Counted from the stretch's first letter, positions 28,820-38,376 are shown. The stretch: DNA of 64,000 nt from CAVYWD01 sp963772225 (GCA_963772225.1 CAVYWD010000008.1:62001-126000); one strand, 5' to 3'. Notes: generated by a model not told the origin, from the letters alone. Made by a program: numbers and translations.

Positions 28820-29376
28820 GACCGCCTTCTCGGCTCGGAGTCTGCGCCGCGCGTGCGCCTGCGCTGCCTTGACGGAGGCTGCGGCTCCGGCGGCTCCGTA
28901 CGCTGGGCGCGAAAGCTCGGCGCGTCGCTGGGGAAGACGATGATGTGCGCGCCCTCGAGGAGCCGGTCGAGCGCGGGCGTCACCTGCGACGGCGAGCCCA
29001 ACGCCTCAGGCCACTGGTCGAAGCCGAGATTGGTGGTCAAGATGATCGCTCCGCGGCGGTGACGGCGAGCGACCAGCTCGAAGAAGACCCCAGCGAAATC
29101 GTGCTCGCGCTTTCGCGGGCTGTTTCCGAGCTCGTCGACGATGATGACGTCGGGCTTGCATAGCTGCTCGAGCACCTGCTCGAGCGTGTCATCGGCCAGC
29201 GAGGCATAGAGGCGGGTGAGCAATGTGTAGGCCCGGAAGAAGCGGACGTGGTAACCCGCCTCGCAGGCCTTGACCCCCAGGGCAATGGCCAGGTGCGTCT
29301 TGCCGACGCCGCTGGGGCCGATCCGCAGGACCGGCTGCTTCTTGTCGACGAAGGCGAGCTCGGCGAGGCCCTGCAC
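28816..29376 (-). pseudogene. istB: IS21-like helper ATPase IstB, N-terminally truncated
   Basis: It has the AAA+ core of IstB: Walker A GPSGVGKTH, Walker B VIIVDELG, then IILTTNLGFDQWPEAL and the arginine region. Family members have about 240-260 residues with an N-terminal helical domain of about 90 residues. Here only about 25 residues precede Walker A, and the sequence upstream runs into the truncated istA. An internal deletion across the istA/istB junction is therefore likely. IstB normally delivers the IstA transposase to target DNA; this copy is probably non-functional. Confidence 0.75.
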
Positions 29377-29439
29377 CTGGCCGCGGTTGAGACACGGCTG
29401 CTTTTTGAAATCGTAGGCCTCGAGGCGGCAGACCCCGGT

Positions 29440-30014
29440 ATGCCGCCGGCCTCTTCGAAGGCCATCACGTGGCAGTGGCTGACGCTCCGGGCGTCGGCGT
29501 GCAGCAGGAAATGGATGAACTGCCAGCGGCTGAATCCGAAGATCATCGAGAAACAGACGACCTTGGTAGGCGTCAGGCCCAACATGACCGTGTAGAACGA
29601 CAGGTCCACTTGGGCCTGCTCGCCGGGCGCGGTCTCGAATCGCTCGTGCGCCCGCCGCATCGACTTGGGGCGGAAGGTGCGGATGTATTCCTTGAGGATG
29701 GTATAGGCGCCCTGGTAGTCGATGGCGCGAATCTCCTCGAGGACGCGCTCGGCGGTGAGCTCGTCCTCGAGCACCAGCTTGCGAATGAGCGGGCGAAAAG
29801 GGTCCAAGAGCGAGCCTTTGCCTTTCTTCTTCCGAGCCTTGGGTTTAAGCAGGCGCCGAATTGATTTCGGGTCGCAGCCGAGCTCCTTGGCGATGGAGCG
29901 ATTGCTCCTCCCCTGGGATTTCAGCCGCAGGATGAGCCGCGCACTGCGACTGCGTCGCTCCCGCTTGCGCTGCCGTCTCTCGCGAGCGGCCCAAGCGATG
30001 TCGCGAGCCGACAG
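29440..30014 (-). pseudogene. istA: IS21-like transposase IstA, C-terminally truncated
   Basis: An N-terminal helix-turn-helix (ILRLKSQGRSNRSIAKELGC) is followed by a basic linker and the start of the DDE integrase core: GEQAQVDLSFYTVM carries the first catalytic Asp, and FSMIFGFSRWQFIHFLLHAD follows. The frame loses similarity after MAFEEAGGIP, just before the segment with the second Asp (DN in the family). The second Asp and catalytic Glu are missing, as are about 250 C-terminal residues. The start is uncertain because the gene overlaps the end of the ParB-like gene; GLSARDIAW near 30014 is the first family-like sequence. Confidence 0.75.
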
Positions 30015-30792
30015 ACCGTCTCGCTCGCCTCGTGGAGCGTCCTGGCCAAGAGTGCCCGATCCTCCAGTGCCGGCGGCAGGAGCCTGGGGATCCTCGTCCC
30101 GACTCCGGAGAGCACCCCCAAGAGCCGAAAGAGCTGCTGGCCCTGCGGCGTCAGCCTCGGGTCCGGCGGCGCGACGCTCGGGTGCGCCTTCTCGATCGCC
30201 GCGCGAGGCTCTGCCAGGAGGTACTTCTGCGCCTCGGGCTCCCGCGCCTTCAGCCAAAGGCTCACCAGGAGCTCGGTGTCTCGAGGCCCCAGGCTCGCCG
30301 CCTGCGACGCGGCGGCGATTTGCACCTGGTTGCCCCGGGGCAACGCCAGCAGACGCCGCGCCACCCCGGTGCCAAGAGCCCCAGCTTCATCTGATCCACG
30401 AGCTCCGGGTGCAGGCGCTCCACCAGGCCGATCCGCCGCGATACCCAGGTCTTGTGCCGCTGCACCAACTCGGCGATCTGCGTCTGCGTCAGCCCTGCCT
30501 GCACCAGCTCCCGCAGGATCAGCGCCTCGTCCAGCTCGGACATCGACTGCGGGCCGCGATTGAGCGCCAGCATCGTCGCCCACTGCACGGCCTCGTCCAT
30601 CTGCGCCGTGCTCACCGCAAGCTCCTGCCACCCCATGCGCTTCGCTGCGTCGAGGCGCTTGAACCCGTCGAGGACCTCCAGCACCCCGCTCTTCTCCACC
30701 GCCACCAGCGGCGCCAGCTGCCCGTGCGCCGACAGGCTGCTCACCATCCGGTCGATCAGCGTCGGCCGCCGGCAGCGCACCCGCGACCACAC
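29921..30792 (-). pseudogene. ParB/Spo0J-like protein upstream of istA, frameshifted
   Basis: The first frame shows a ParB-nuclease-type domain (SLSAHGQLAPLVAVEKSGVL, LDGFKRLDAAKRMGW) and the ParB helix-turn-helix (GLTQTQIAELVQRHKTWVSR). Near 30375 the frame must change to continue GVARRLLALPRGNQVQIAAA and a helical C-terminus (SLWLKAREPEAQKYLLAEPR). The 3' end overlaps istA. ParB-like genes of this kind do occur next to IS21-type istA genes in other bacteria, to my knowledge without a characterised role; they may regulate or target transposition. There is no chromosomal parA or parS context here. Confidence 0.7.
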
Positions 30793-31162
30793 GCCCCCGC
30801 GAGGGCTGGGCTCCGTCGCTTCGGGTCCGGAATCATCGGGGCGCTGCGTGGATTGGCACTATGTCGAACACGGCCCTGTGATTCGGCTCGGAGGGCTTCG
30901 GGCGGCAACCCGGGCCCTCTTCTATTTTCCAGCCCTGCAGACTCTCAACTCTCCGCGCTGGCCTTCCGCAACCGCTGCAGATTCACCCGTCGTCGATCAC
31001 CATCCAGGGTCAGGTGCTCGCTCACACATCTCCCAGCGGTGCGGGCGGGGGCAAATCGACCGCCGCAGCGGGGGCATGCTGGGGCGCCACGCACGGCCAC
31101 ACACCGATCGAGTCCCGTCCGTAGTCCCAGTGGCGCTCAGGATGAATTTTGGGTTCCTGGGA
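30793..31162. other. Intergenic region between IS21-like and IS91-like elements
   Basis: These 370 bases should include the left boundary of the IS21-like element. No terminal repeat matching the other side was found, and no gene is supported. Confidence 0.35.
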
Positions 31163-31583
31163 TAGCCGGCTCCGCCAGGGCTGTCGGTGTCGTTCGATAG
31201 GCTCCCCCAGTCGGCAACCGCAGGAGGGAACTCGGGTGGGGGCTCGAGGGGGTGCACAGGTCTACGAGCGCGAGGACGGCGCGGCCTTGCGGCCGTTGCC
31301 CCCCGGCCCCAAGGGCTGGTGCCGCACCTCAGGGCGGGCATGGCCCAAGGCCGTTTCCATCCGATGACTGCGCAGGGCTCTCAAATCCCCGCGCGCTCAC
31401 GGTGCCGGCTCGCAACGGTGCGCCGCAACCGCGCCGGCCGCAGCCCCGCGCTCACGCTGAACCGGCTCCTGACCCGATGCCTGAGCACCTCTCGGCTCTG
31501 CCCCGTAGGACCGTTCGGCGGTCTCCCACCCCTCCCGCTCTCCGAAGCCGACGGGGGAAATGCAGTTCGAATCGCCTACGCTC
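31163..31583 (+). mobile_element. Mini IS91-like element (left end + right end, no transposase)
   Basis: Bases 31163-31258 match the left end at 38239-38334 almost perfectly (GCCGGCTCCGCCAGGGCTGT ... GGGGGCTCGAGGGGGTGCAC). They continue with the block shared with 484-530 (GAGCGCGAGGACGGCGCGGC). Bases 31494-31583 are the right end, closing at the family terminus CTACGCTC. Between them are only about 235 bases with no transposase. It is an internally deleted, non-autonomous derivative of 421 bp and the only copy here in which both ends face each other correctly. Confidence 0.65.
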
Positions 31584-32100
31584 GAGCGCGAGGGCGTTGG
31601 GGTTGCCGCCCCAGCCAAAGAACGCCTGCGGCTGCCCCGAGAGCAGCAGGGTCGCCGTCGCAAGCCCAACGGCGTGGCGCAGCCCGAAGGCATGGCGAAG
31701 GACCAGTGCCATCCCGAAGCCGAAGAGGAGGTAGCTCACCGCTGCCACGAACAACCCTGCGCGCGCGAGGCCGAGCGCGAGGCTCGCCACCGCCACGAGG
31801 CCGGAGAAGCCGCGCTTAATAGACCGCCTCGAAGCTTCCCCACGCCGGGGAGAGAATCGATTCCCCGCGGATCATCGGACGGGCGAGCGCCACGTGCATC
31901 GCCATGTCCGCCCCCGGAGGCACCGCCATCGTGAGCACGGGGATGAAGAACGTCACCAGAGCGAGGGCTACCCAGGCGCTCTTGGGCTCCGCGGCCGCGC
32001 CCCCCCCGGCGCCAGGTCGCGAGAAGGCCAGCCGCGGCTCCCAGTGCGAGGGCCCGAGATCGCAGGGGCAGCGGCGCGTGGAAACGCCGAGGCCACAGCG
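31584..32100 (-). pseudogene. Multi-pass membrane protein fragment
   Basis: Two adjoining frames give AWVALALVTFFIPVLTMAVP, PGADMAMHVALARPMIRGES and, after a shift near 31815, VASLALGLARAGLFVAAVSY and LFGFGMALVLRHAFGLRHAV. The first periplasmic loop (PPGADMAMHVALARPMI) resembles GT-C-type or PMT-like membrane glycosyltransferases, where an Asp lies in that loop. The gene is cut after about 150 codons by the mini IS91-like element's right end at 31583. Function can only be guessed. Confidence 0.5.
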
Positions 32101-32162
32101 GCGGCCGCCGCCCCGCACGCCGCTGCGACGCCGAGGCGATCCAGGGCCGGCAAACCGCTGCG

Positions 32163-32220
32163 ATCGACAGGGTCAAACATTCCTTTGTCTCACTTCGGTT
32201 CGGGGCCTGTGACACTAGAT
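32163..32220. repeat. 58-bp dispersed repeat B, copy 2
   Basis: It nearly equals 12004-12062. It lies directly beside the stop codon of the trypsin-like protease gene, and its other flank is the broken membrane-protein gene. Confidence 0.55.
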
Positions 32221-32945
32221 CAGACAGCGGGCCGCATCGGGCCGGCACGGCGGGAGCGCATCCGAGCCCACATCCGAGCGCCCAGGAGCACCAGCGCCAT
32301 CACGGCCACCGCTCCGACGAGGGCTCGGTGGTGCGAAGCCGCCTCCCGCGCTCGGGCTCCCTCGCCGATCCACGCCAAATACGGACGCACCAGGACAGCC
32401 TCCGCGGCGCTCGCGCAGATCGCCCCCGATCCGCCATGAAGGATCGCCGCAACGCGCAGGACGCCGTCACGTTCGACGAGAACGGCGCCCCCCGAGTCAC
32501 CACGACACGCCGTTCGTTGGCTCGTGCCCACGTAGATACCTTCGGCCCTTGCCCCGGTCACCGACGTGTCGACGACACGCAACGCGCCTTCTCCCTTGGC
32601 GAACGGTTGCGTGAGCCCGCGGCCGGCGAGCACGACCGGATTCCCTTGTGCGGGAGAGGGACCGCCGTCCACCGGGATGGGTGCGACCGGTGACGGCTTT
32701 GCGAGCCGGCAAACTCCGATGTCGTTCGCCCACTCGAGCGGCTGGTATCCCGGATACGCGCGACATCCGGCCAGCGGAACGCTGTGCCCTCCGATGACCA
32801 CGTGATCGACGGGCACCGGCACGCAGTGTGCGCTCGTCAAAACGAGATCGGCCTCGACGACAACGCCGGTGCAGTCCCCGAGACGGACGACCGCGTCGAA
32901 CGCCGACGAAGTCGCGAGGTGGCCGCCGATCATAGACCAACCCAT
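32220..32945 (-). CDS. Trypsin-like serine protease (S1) with C-terminal membrane anchor
   Basis: The catalytic triad is visible: His in LTSAHC, Asp in NDIGVC, Ser in CRGDSGG. The chain opens MIGGHLATS, similar to the mature IVGG start of trypsins. A hydrophobic segment VGAVAVMALVLLGARMW followed by Arg-rich residues ends the protein, a C-terminal anchor. The start is placed at ATG 32945 because longer frames would run back through a 14-bp-stem hairpin and the previous stop. With this start no signal peptide precedes the protease, which is odd for an anchored S1 enzyme and may mean that the 5' end is lost. The Cys pattern supports an extracytoplasmic fold. Confidence 0.75.
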   Translation of the reverse strand: MGWSMIGGHLATSSAFDAVVRLGDCTGVVVEADLVLTSAHCVPVPVDHVVIGGHSVPLAGCRAYPGYQPLEWANDIGVCRLAKPSPVAPIPVDGGPSPAQGNPVVLAGRGLTQPFAKGEGALRVVDTSVTGARAEGIYVGTSQRTACRGDSGGAVLVERDGVLRVAAILHGGSGAICASAAEAVLVRPYLAWIGEGARAREAASHHRALVGAVAVMALVLLGARMWARMRSRRAGPMRPAV

Positions 32946-32956
32946 CCTTCGGGTGC

Positions 32957-32994
32957 GGTCCAGCACCGCCGCGACTCTCGGCGGTGCTGGACCC
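32957..32994 (-). terminator. Hairpin between lipoprotein gene and S1 protease gene
   Basis: The arms GGTCCAGCACCGCC and GGCGGTGCTGGACC are perfectly complementary around a 9-base loop. The hairpin lies 8 bases past the stop of the 33002-37370 gene and 12 bases before the protease start. It is a probable terminator for the first gene; partial read-through could still express the second. There is no strong U-run. Confidence 0.55.
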
Positions 32995-33001
32995 GGTTCG
33001 T

Positions 33002-36000
33002 TCACTTCGGCTGGCTCGCGTATTGGATCCTGTGCAAGATCGCCGCGTTCTCGGTGCATGGATCGCTCGGTGGGAAGACGTCGTCGCTGTAGCACGAGGA
33101 CTCGTCGCTCCATAGGACGCTGGCCCCTGGCGCGATGCCGATATTGTGCGCCTGAACGGCATCCGCCTCGTCTTCGGCGCCGCTGCCGCAGCCGTCCACG
33201 AGCCGGAGATCGTTGTCCACGATGATCCCGCCGGTCTGCTGGGGATCATTCCTGCAATAGACCGTGAACTGAACCTCAGAGCTCTCGCTCCCAGCGGAAA
33301 CGCACGAGGAGAAGTAGGCCCTCCCGCCATTGGCCGGGTCGCAAGTCATGTCGATGGTGGGGTGGGTCTGGTTCCGATCGCTGCTCCCCAGACCACCGTC
33401 GTCATATGCCTGAAGGGTCACCCCGTCGGAGCCGACGCTCGTGATGTGGACCACGTTCGGCTTGGCGGTGCATACCTTCTTCCCCTGCCCATTATCCAGG
33501 CAGGTCTGGTTGTTGTCGCAGTCTGCTTCCCCGTCGCAGAATTGCGCGCACGGACCGGGGACGCTCCCTGTGCTCGCGTCGCACGTCGCACCCAGGCAGA
33601 GGGTGAGCTTCACCTTGTCCTCCTGCCCTTGAGTCACCACGGTCGCCTTGCTCGCGTGCCAGAAGCTGCACGACGGGGCCGGAGGCATCTGGTTCACCTT
33701 GCAGACGCACGCGGTTTTCCAGACCTGGGTGTCGCCGTTCGAGTCGCTCACCCCAGCCCACGAGCAGAGCTGACTCGGCGTGATGTCGCAAGCCCCCGAC
33801 GGATTCTGTGCATGGCTGCGGGTCCTCGTCGTACTCCGAGTAGCCACCGGGGCACGGCGCGTCTGGCTGAACCTGGCAGTAGATGCCCTTGGGACACGAC
33901 GGGAGCGCAATGATCTTGTCGTTGCTGTCGAGCACCGGAGGCGGAGGAATGGGGAGCACCCCTCCGGTCGCCTGGTCGTAATACTGCGCACCGACGTTGT
34001 AGGCACCCTGGGGGAGGTTCGGGATCGACAGGTTCCCATCGGACGCGGTCGTCCCCACGAGCTCATTGTCGTTCAGAACAATCGTGGCGCCGGGAAGAGG
34101 GTTACCCTTGTCGTCAACCACCGAGACGGTCATCGACCCGTCATTCCCGGCGGCGGCCCATCGATAGCGGTGACGGAACGAGACTTCAAGATACACAAGC
34201 GGTTCGTCGTAGCCGTAGGTGCCCCCTAAATCCCAGTGGGCTATGTCGTCCGGGCTGACGGCGATCCCCTCCCCGGGATTCTCCCAGCTGACGGGAAGAT
34301 CGATGAGAGGAAGGTTGATGCATACGTCGGCAGCAAAGCAGTTGGCGACCTGGGTGCTGATATTGCCCGCCAAGGTCTCGACAAATCCAGGCAAGGGAAG
34401 GACCGTACCCACGATGCTCCCAAGCCAGCCCGCTTCGCCCATGACGCTGTCGTACATGTTGCTATACAGCTGCTCCCCTCCAGCCTTGCGCACCTCGGGA
34501 CTGTAACGACGCATTCCGTCCGGGACTCCCTCAGGCCCGGACCTGCTCGACCACAGTGGCATGCCGGCTCTCGCCGCCGCCTCGCGCTCAAATGACGAGC
34601 AGACCGTGGACTCGGTATTCGCCGACCAGCCGGTCCCGCCCGGGCGAATTGTGTCCGAATGCGAGTACATGAAGAAGCGATAGTGGCTATTGATCGCGAG
34701 CCCCGCGTTGACCACGCCCGTCAGATCCGGCTGCGGTCCGCTGGGATCGGGGCGGACGACGATCGGCGAGACCGCGGTGATGTCCGTGTCACACTTGCCG
34801 GGGTACGGATTGAGCTCACCGCCCATTCGCCACGAACCCTCCGGACAATCGCAATGACCTTGGTCGTCGCAGTTGCGCTCCGACTTGCTCCCGCCGCTCC
34901 CATAGGGATCTGCAATGCAGTACTGGTGGGCGATCTGATCCGCGGAGTAAACGCTCGCCCCCGCGGTTCCCGGGAAGCCGAACATCAACGTGTCCGGGTC
35001 GAGCTCCATATGGTAGTAGTTCACCGAATCGCTCAGGCGGTCCGCGCTCATGGTCGAGTGGCGCACCTCGACGCGATTCTTCGATACCATCTCGGTGTGA
35101 GAGAAGGACTGACCTACAGCCGAGAGAAGCTTGCCGATGGAGCCGCACCCGTGGTCCATGATGAAGTCGCCCTTAAATGCGTTCAGGAACTCCGGCGGGT
35201 TCGCGACCCAGTCCGGCGCCGGCTGGCAAACGAGCCCCGCCTGCGTATCGCCCGGTGTGCACTCGTCGCCGGGGCTCGAGTACGCGTTGCCAGGTGAAAT
35301 CGCGGCGGGGAGCCTCGCGATCGCCCGTTGCGCGTAGAGCTGACGCAGCTCCTCGTAGCTGATGTTGTTCGGATCCGCGGTCTGCGTCGATGCCTGGTTG
35401 AGGAGAGCGATCGTGTCGGGATCGGTCACCGCCTGGCGCAGGAGCGGGTTCTCCTTGGTGAGGCGCCCGTATCCGTCAGAATACACCGTGCCCCCCTGGG
35501 CGGAGCCGATGAGGTGCACGCCGACGGCGCAGACGTTCTTCCCGAAGGGACCCGGAGGCGCCACGTCGACCGTCCCGGTCGAGGACGCCGGAATCACCAC
35601 GGCGAGCGCCTGTGGGGGCAAATGCCACGCGGCGAACGCCGGGTCGCACGGGATGAGGTCGATCTTCGCCTGCGAGATCGAGATCGGGTTCGGTTCGTAG
35701 TTCGTCACTGTGAGAGTCAGCGCCGAAGGCGAAATGGAGATCTTGTTGGGCGGCTGAATCACCCCCTTGGCGCGGTTCGAGGCGTACAAGCTCCAGATCG
35801 AGACGACCTTCTGCGCTTGCGCGATTCCCGCGTCGCTGGTCACTGTCACGCTCGCGTTGAAGTAGCTGAACTGGGCGAGGGGATTGACCGCCGTCGTGTA
35901 GTCGTGAGCCACGAGCGGCGAATGGGTCGTCGCCGTCTGGCCGTCGCCGAAAGACCACGTGTAGGTCGCCGGGCCTGTCGGAAGGGTCTCGAAGCCGTTC

Positions 36001-37370
36001 GCATCGAACGCGTGCACCATGAGCTCGACGACATTGGGCTTGCCCAGGGCGGGGCCGAAGTGCAGCCCGATTCGCGGCACCGGGGCCGCGGCGCAAGTCT
36101 GGACGTTGACTTGGACGCGCGTCGAATCCGCACGCCCGTCGGGCGTGAAGACGGAGGCGTAGACCCAGCGTGGGCCAGGAAAGCCCGCGAAGTCGACGAA
36201 CTGATGGGCGCCGGCGGTCCCCTGGATCCAGGTCGTCATCGGCCCCTGGGCGTCGGCCGCGGTGGTCATTGAGACCTCCGCCTGCTGCCCTACGCAGAGG
36301 TCGGTGTTCGACACGGTGAGCCCCCCGACGAGCACCGCCGTGGGGATCCGCCTGACGGTCACGCGGGGACCGACCAAGACATCCTTTCCGTAGAACACAC
36401 CTTGATAGCTCGCGTGCGCAGACCTGGGATCGCCGTGCGCGGGCCCGAGATCCAGCAGCGCATTCGGCGCAAGCGCCGTTCCGGTGAAGCCTGGGTTCAG
36501 ACGAAGCGGCTCGCCGCCGAGATAGGCGAAGACGAACTTGGTCCCGTCTCCGGATACTGCCCCCGCCCATTCTGCCCTTTCGCGCACGTAGACGCGCACC
36601 AATCCTCCGGAGGTGTCGAGCTTGAGGGTGGCCCTCTCGTCGAGGTCCAGCGAGTCGAAGACGTACTCGCCCGCCGACAGCGTCAGCATGGCGTCCCGCT
36701 CTACCTCAACGGCCCGATACGCGCCGGGGGCGATAGCCTTCGCCAGTTTCACCCCGACCTTGACGTCCGGAAGACGCCCGGCTGGGACGCTGAAGTTGAA
36801 TGCGCGGTGGACGAGGGGCGTCAGGGTGGCGTTCTGCGTAACGGCTCCGACCGAGTCGTTCTTTCCGAGGTGGACGGAACCGCCCGATTTAAGAGCAGAC
36901 GCGGCGTCTCGGTCATGTAATTGAATGCTACCAACGCTCGCGATCAAACCGACCTTCGCGTCGCTGCCGACTTCGACAGGGGCATCTCGGTGCCTCGGAT
37001 CGAGCTTCGAGTGCGCGCGGCGATGGCATTCTTCGCCGTCGGGGCCGGTGTTGGTCGAGGTCCCAGGGGAACCGTCGACGTTCTGAACCTGAGCCCAGTC
37101 CGATATCTCCATCGAGTGGCTCGACCCCAGCGTCACGCTGCTGAGGCCGAAACCCACCGGGAACGTCAGCTCGAATGAGACGGCGGTGGATCGGGGCCTT
37201 CGGCCGCCGCCCGCATCGGCGCTCAACCTGTCGAAGGCGGTCTGCCCGACAAGGGCATCAGCTCCTGCAGTGGTCGCGGTTGCGGCAGAAGGTTTGGAGG
37301 CACCGCCTTCGCCACAGGCGGCAAAGCCCAGCAATACCAAGCTCGAGGTGATCCAATGCGAGTGGTGCAT
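33002..37370 (-). CDS. Large lipoprotein with PKD, permuted NlpC/P60 and CPR-like domains
   Basis: ATG 37370 opens MHHSHWITSSLVLLGFAAC, a type II signal peptide with lipobox. The product has about 1455 residues. Order: beta-rich region; PKD domain (YTWSFGDGQTATTHSPLVAH, about residue 470); a YiiX/YebB-like permuted NlpC/P60 papain fold with GDFIMDHGCGSIGKLL and SFSHTEMV (catalytic His, about residue 790) and TESTVCSSFEREAA (catalytic Cys, about residue 920); a carboxypeptidase-regulatory-like domain (DDKGNPLPGATIVLNDN); and a Cys-rich C-terminus. The fold suggests amide or thioester hydrolysis. The frame changes near 33806 in TGCACAGAATCC; the length is one base over a multiple of three. Confidence 0.75.
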
Positions 37371-37468
37371 GGCATTCCCTTCGTGGGGTTCAAGGATCTA
37401 GAGGCCTTGAGGGCGCGAACGTGATGCACTTGAGTCAAGTTTTTCCGAGCCGGCTTTGCGCCGAGAAC

Positions 37469-37496
37469 TATCAACCATTGACTATCAACTATTGAC
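37469..37496. promoter_or_regulatory. 14-bp tandem repeat upstream of large lipoprotein gene
   Basis: TATCAACCATTGAC is followed directly by TATCAACTATTGAC. The pair lies about 100 bases upstream of ATG 37370 in an unusually AT-rich patch. Direct repeats of this spacing are typical activator sites; on the transcribed strand they also provide TTGATA, a possible -35. The regulator is unknown. Confidence 0.4.
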
Positions 37497-37553
37497 GCGA
37501 GGCTGCGCCGCACCCTCTCCAACATGCCTCGTCGGTCTGAGGCGCAGCCTCGC
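37497..37553. repeat. 13-bp inverted repeat
   Basis: GCGAGGCTGCGCC (37497-37509) and GGCGCAGCCTCGC (37541-37553) are perfect complements separated by 31 bases. It could fold as a long hairpin or mark the ends of a tiny element. It adjoins the 14-bp tandem repeat. Confidence 0.45.
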
Positions 37554-37906
37554 TAGGACTAGCAAGAGCAACTAGGCACCTCGCGTGGCGCGACACCCCG
37601 ACGACGAGATGGGCAATCTTCGTTGCGCTCAATAAGGTAGAAATGGAGTCTTTCGAAATGTGAACCACCCCTAACAAGGAGACTTTGCACACGCCTGTTG
37701 ATCTGGCGCTCTTCGGCGCCGATCGGGCGACAAGATCAAGGCAAGGCAATCGATCGGCGACTTCACTGGGGCGCCGGCGCTTCGCAGGACTCTTGCACTG
37801 GGCGCGCCACGCCGCTCGGCGGGGCAGGCTCGCGGGCGAAGCAAATATTCTTCGAGAGAAGGGAGGGCCGCCGGCGGCATGCGAGCCCCCCGGAATCGGC
37901 GCAGGC

Positions 37907-37945
37907 GCGCCGGGCGCCCGCCCGGCGCGGGCGGGCGCCCGGTGC
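37907..37945. repeat. GGGCGCCC-type palindromic hairpin, copy C
   Basis: Two blocks, GCCGGGCGCCCG and CGGGCGCCCGGT, face each other around CCCGGCGCGGG. It belongs to the same structural class as the hairpins at 20991, 26338 and 40006. Confidence 0.5.
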
Positions 37946-38099
37946 CGAGGTCGAACCGTGGCTTGCGCCGAAGGTGGCGGCGCTACGGGGCCTTCGACCT
38001 CGGCTTGCTGCGGAAGTTCTTGCTCGAGCTGACCGGCACGCGGGCGGAGGGACTCGGGCGTGGGCGCCCTCGAGCAGGGCGAGTCGGGGATGCAGCGAC

Positions 38100-38238
38100 G
38101 TGCTCGATGAGAAGCCCGAGCATTCGCTTGCGCTCCCGCTGCGGAGCCTTGGGGTCCCTCCAAACAAAAGGGAAATCGGTCGCGGGGGCCCGAATTCGCT
38201 CGCGCTCTTTCTCCGCCAGCGGGCGCTTGAGCCTCCTG
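38100..38238 (-). pseudogene. Large serine recombinase, C-terminal fragment
   Basis: The minus-strand frame reads RLKRPLAEKERERIRAPATD, FPFVWRDPKAPQRERKRMLG, LLIEHVA. This matches the helix-rich segment after the zinc ribbon in large serine recombinases, where the pattern L-x-E-x-E-x-x-R-I ... D-L-P-x-L-W ... D-R-K-R-L-L-x-L-L-I-x-x-V is typical. About 45 residues survive. It is cut exactly at the IS91-like left end at 38239. Confidence 0.55.
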
Positions 38239-38334
38239 GTAGCCGGCTCCGCCAGGGCTGTCGGTGTCGTTCGATAGGCTCCCCCAGTCGGCAACCGCAG
38301 GAGGGAACTCGGGTGGGGGCTCGAGGGGGTGCAC
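38239..38334 (+). mobile_element. Solo IS91-like left end
   Basis: These 96 bases are almost identical to 31163-31258 (GCCGGCTCCGCCAGGGCTGT start, GGGGTGCAC finish). Similarity stops at 38334, so the rest of the element is gone. Confidence 0.65.
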
Positions 38335-38376
38335 AATCGTTTCGTCCTTCGATTCCGAAGGTGAGCAGAGGACGAA

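Larger units (their letters stand above)
37371..38099. other. Intergenic region with repeats, no intact gene
   Basis: It contains a 14-bp tandem repeat, an inverted repeat of 13 bp and a GGGCGCCC hairpin (each listed). The tract 37600-37900 is open in several frames but gives no recognisable protein. Confidence 0.4.

Noticed and set aside
29921..30792. Chromosome partition locus (parB/parS)
   Set aside because: There is no parA, no parS-like 16-mer palindrome was seen, and the gene overlaps istA, so it belongs to the IS21-like element.
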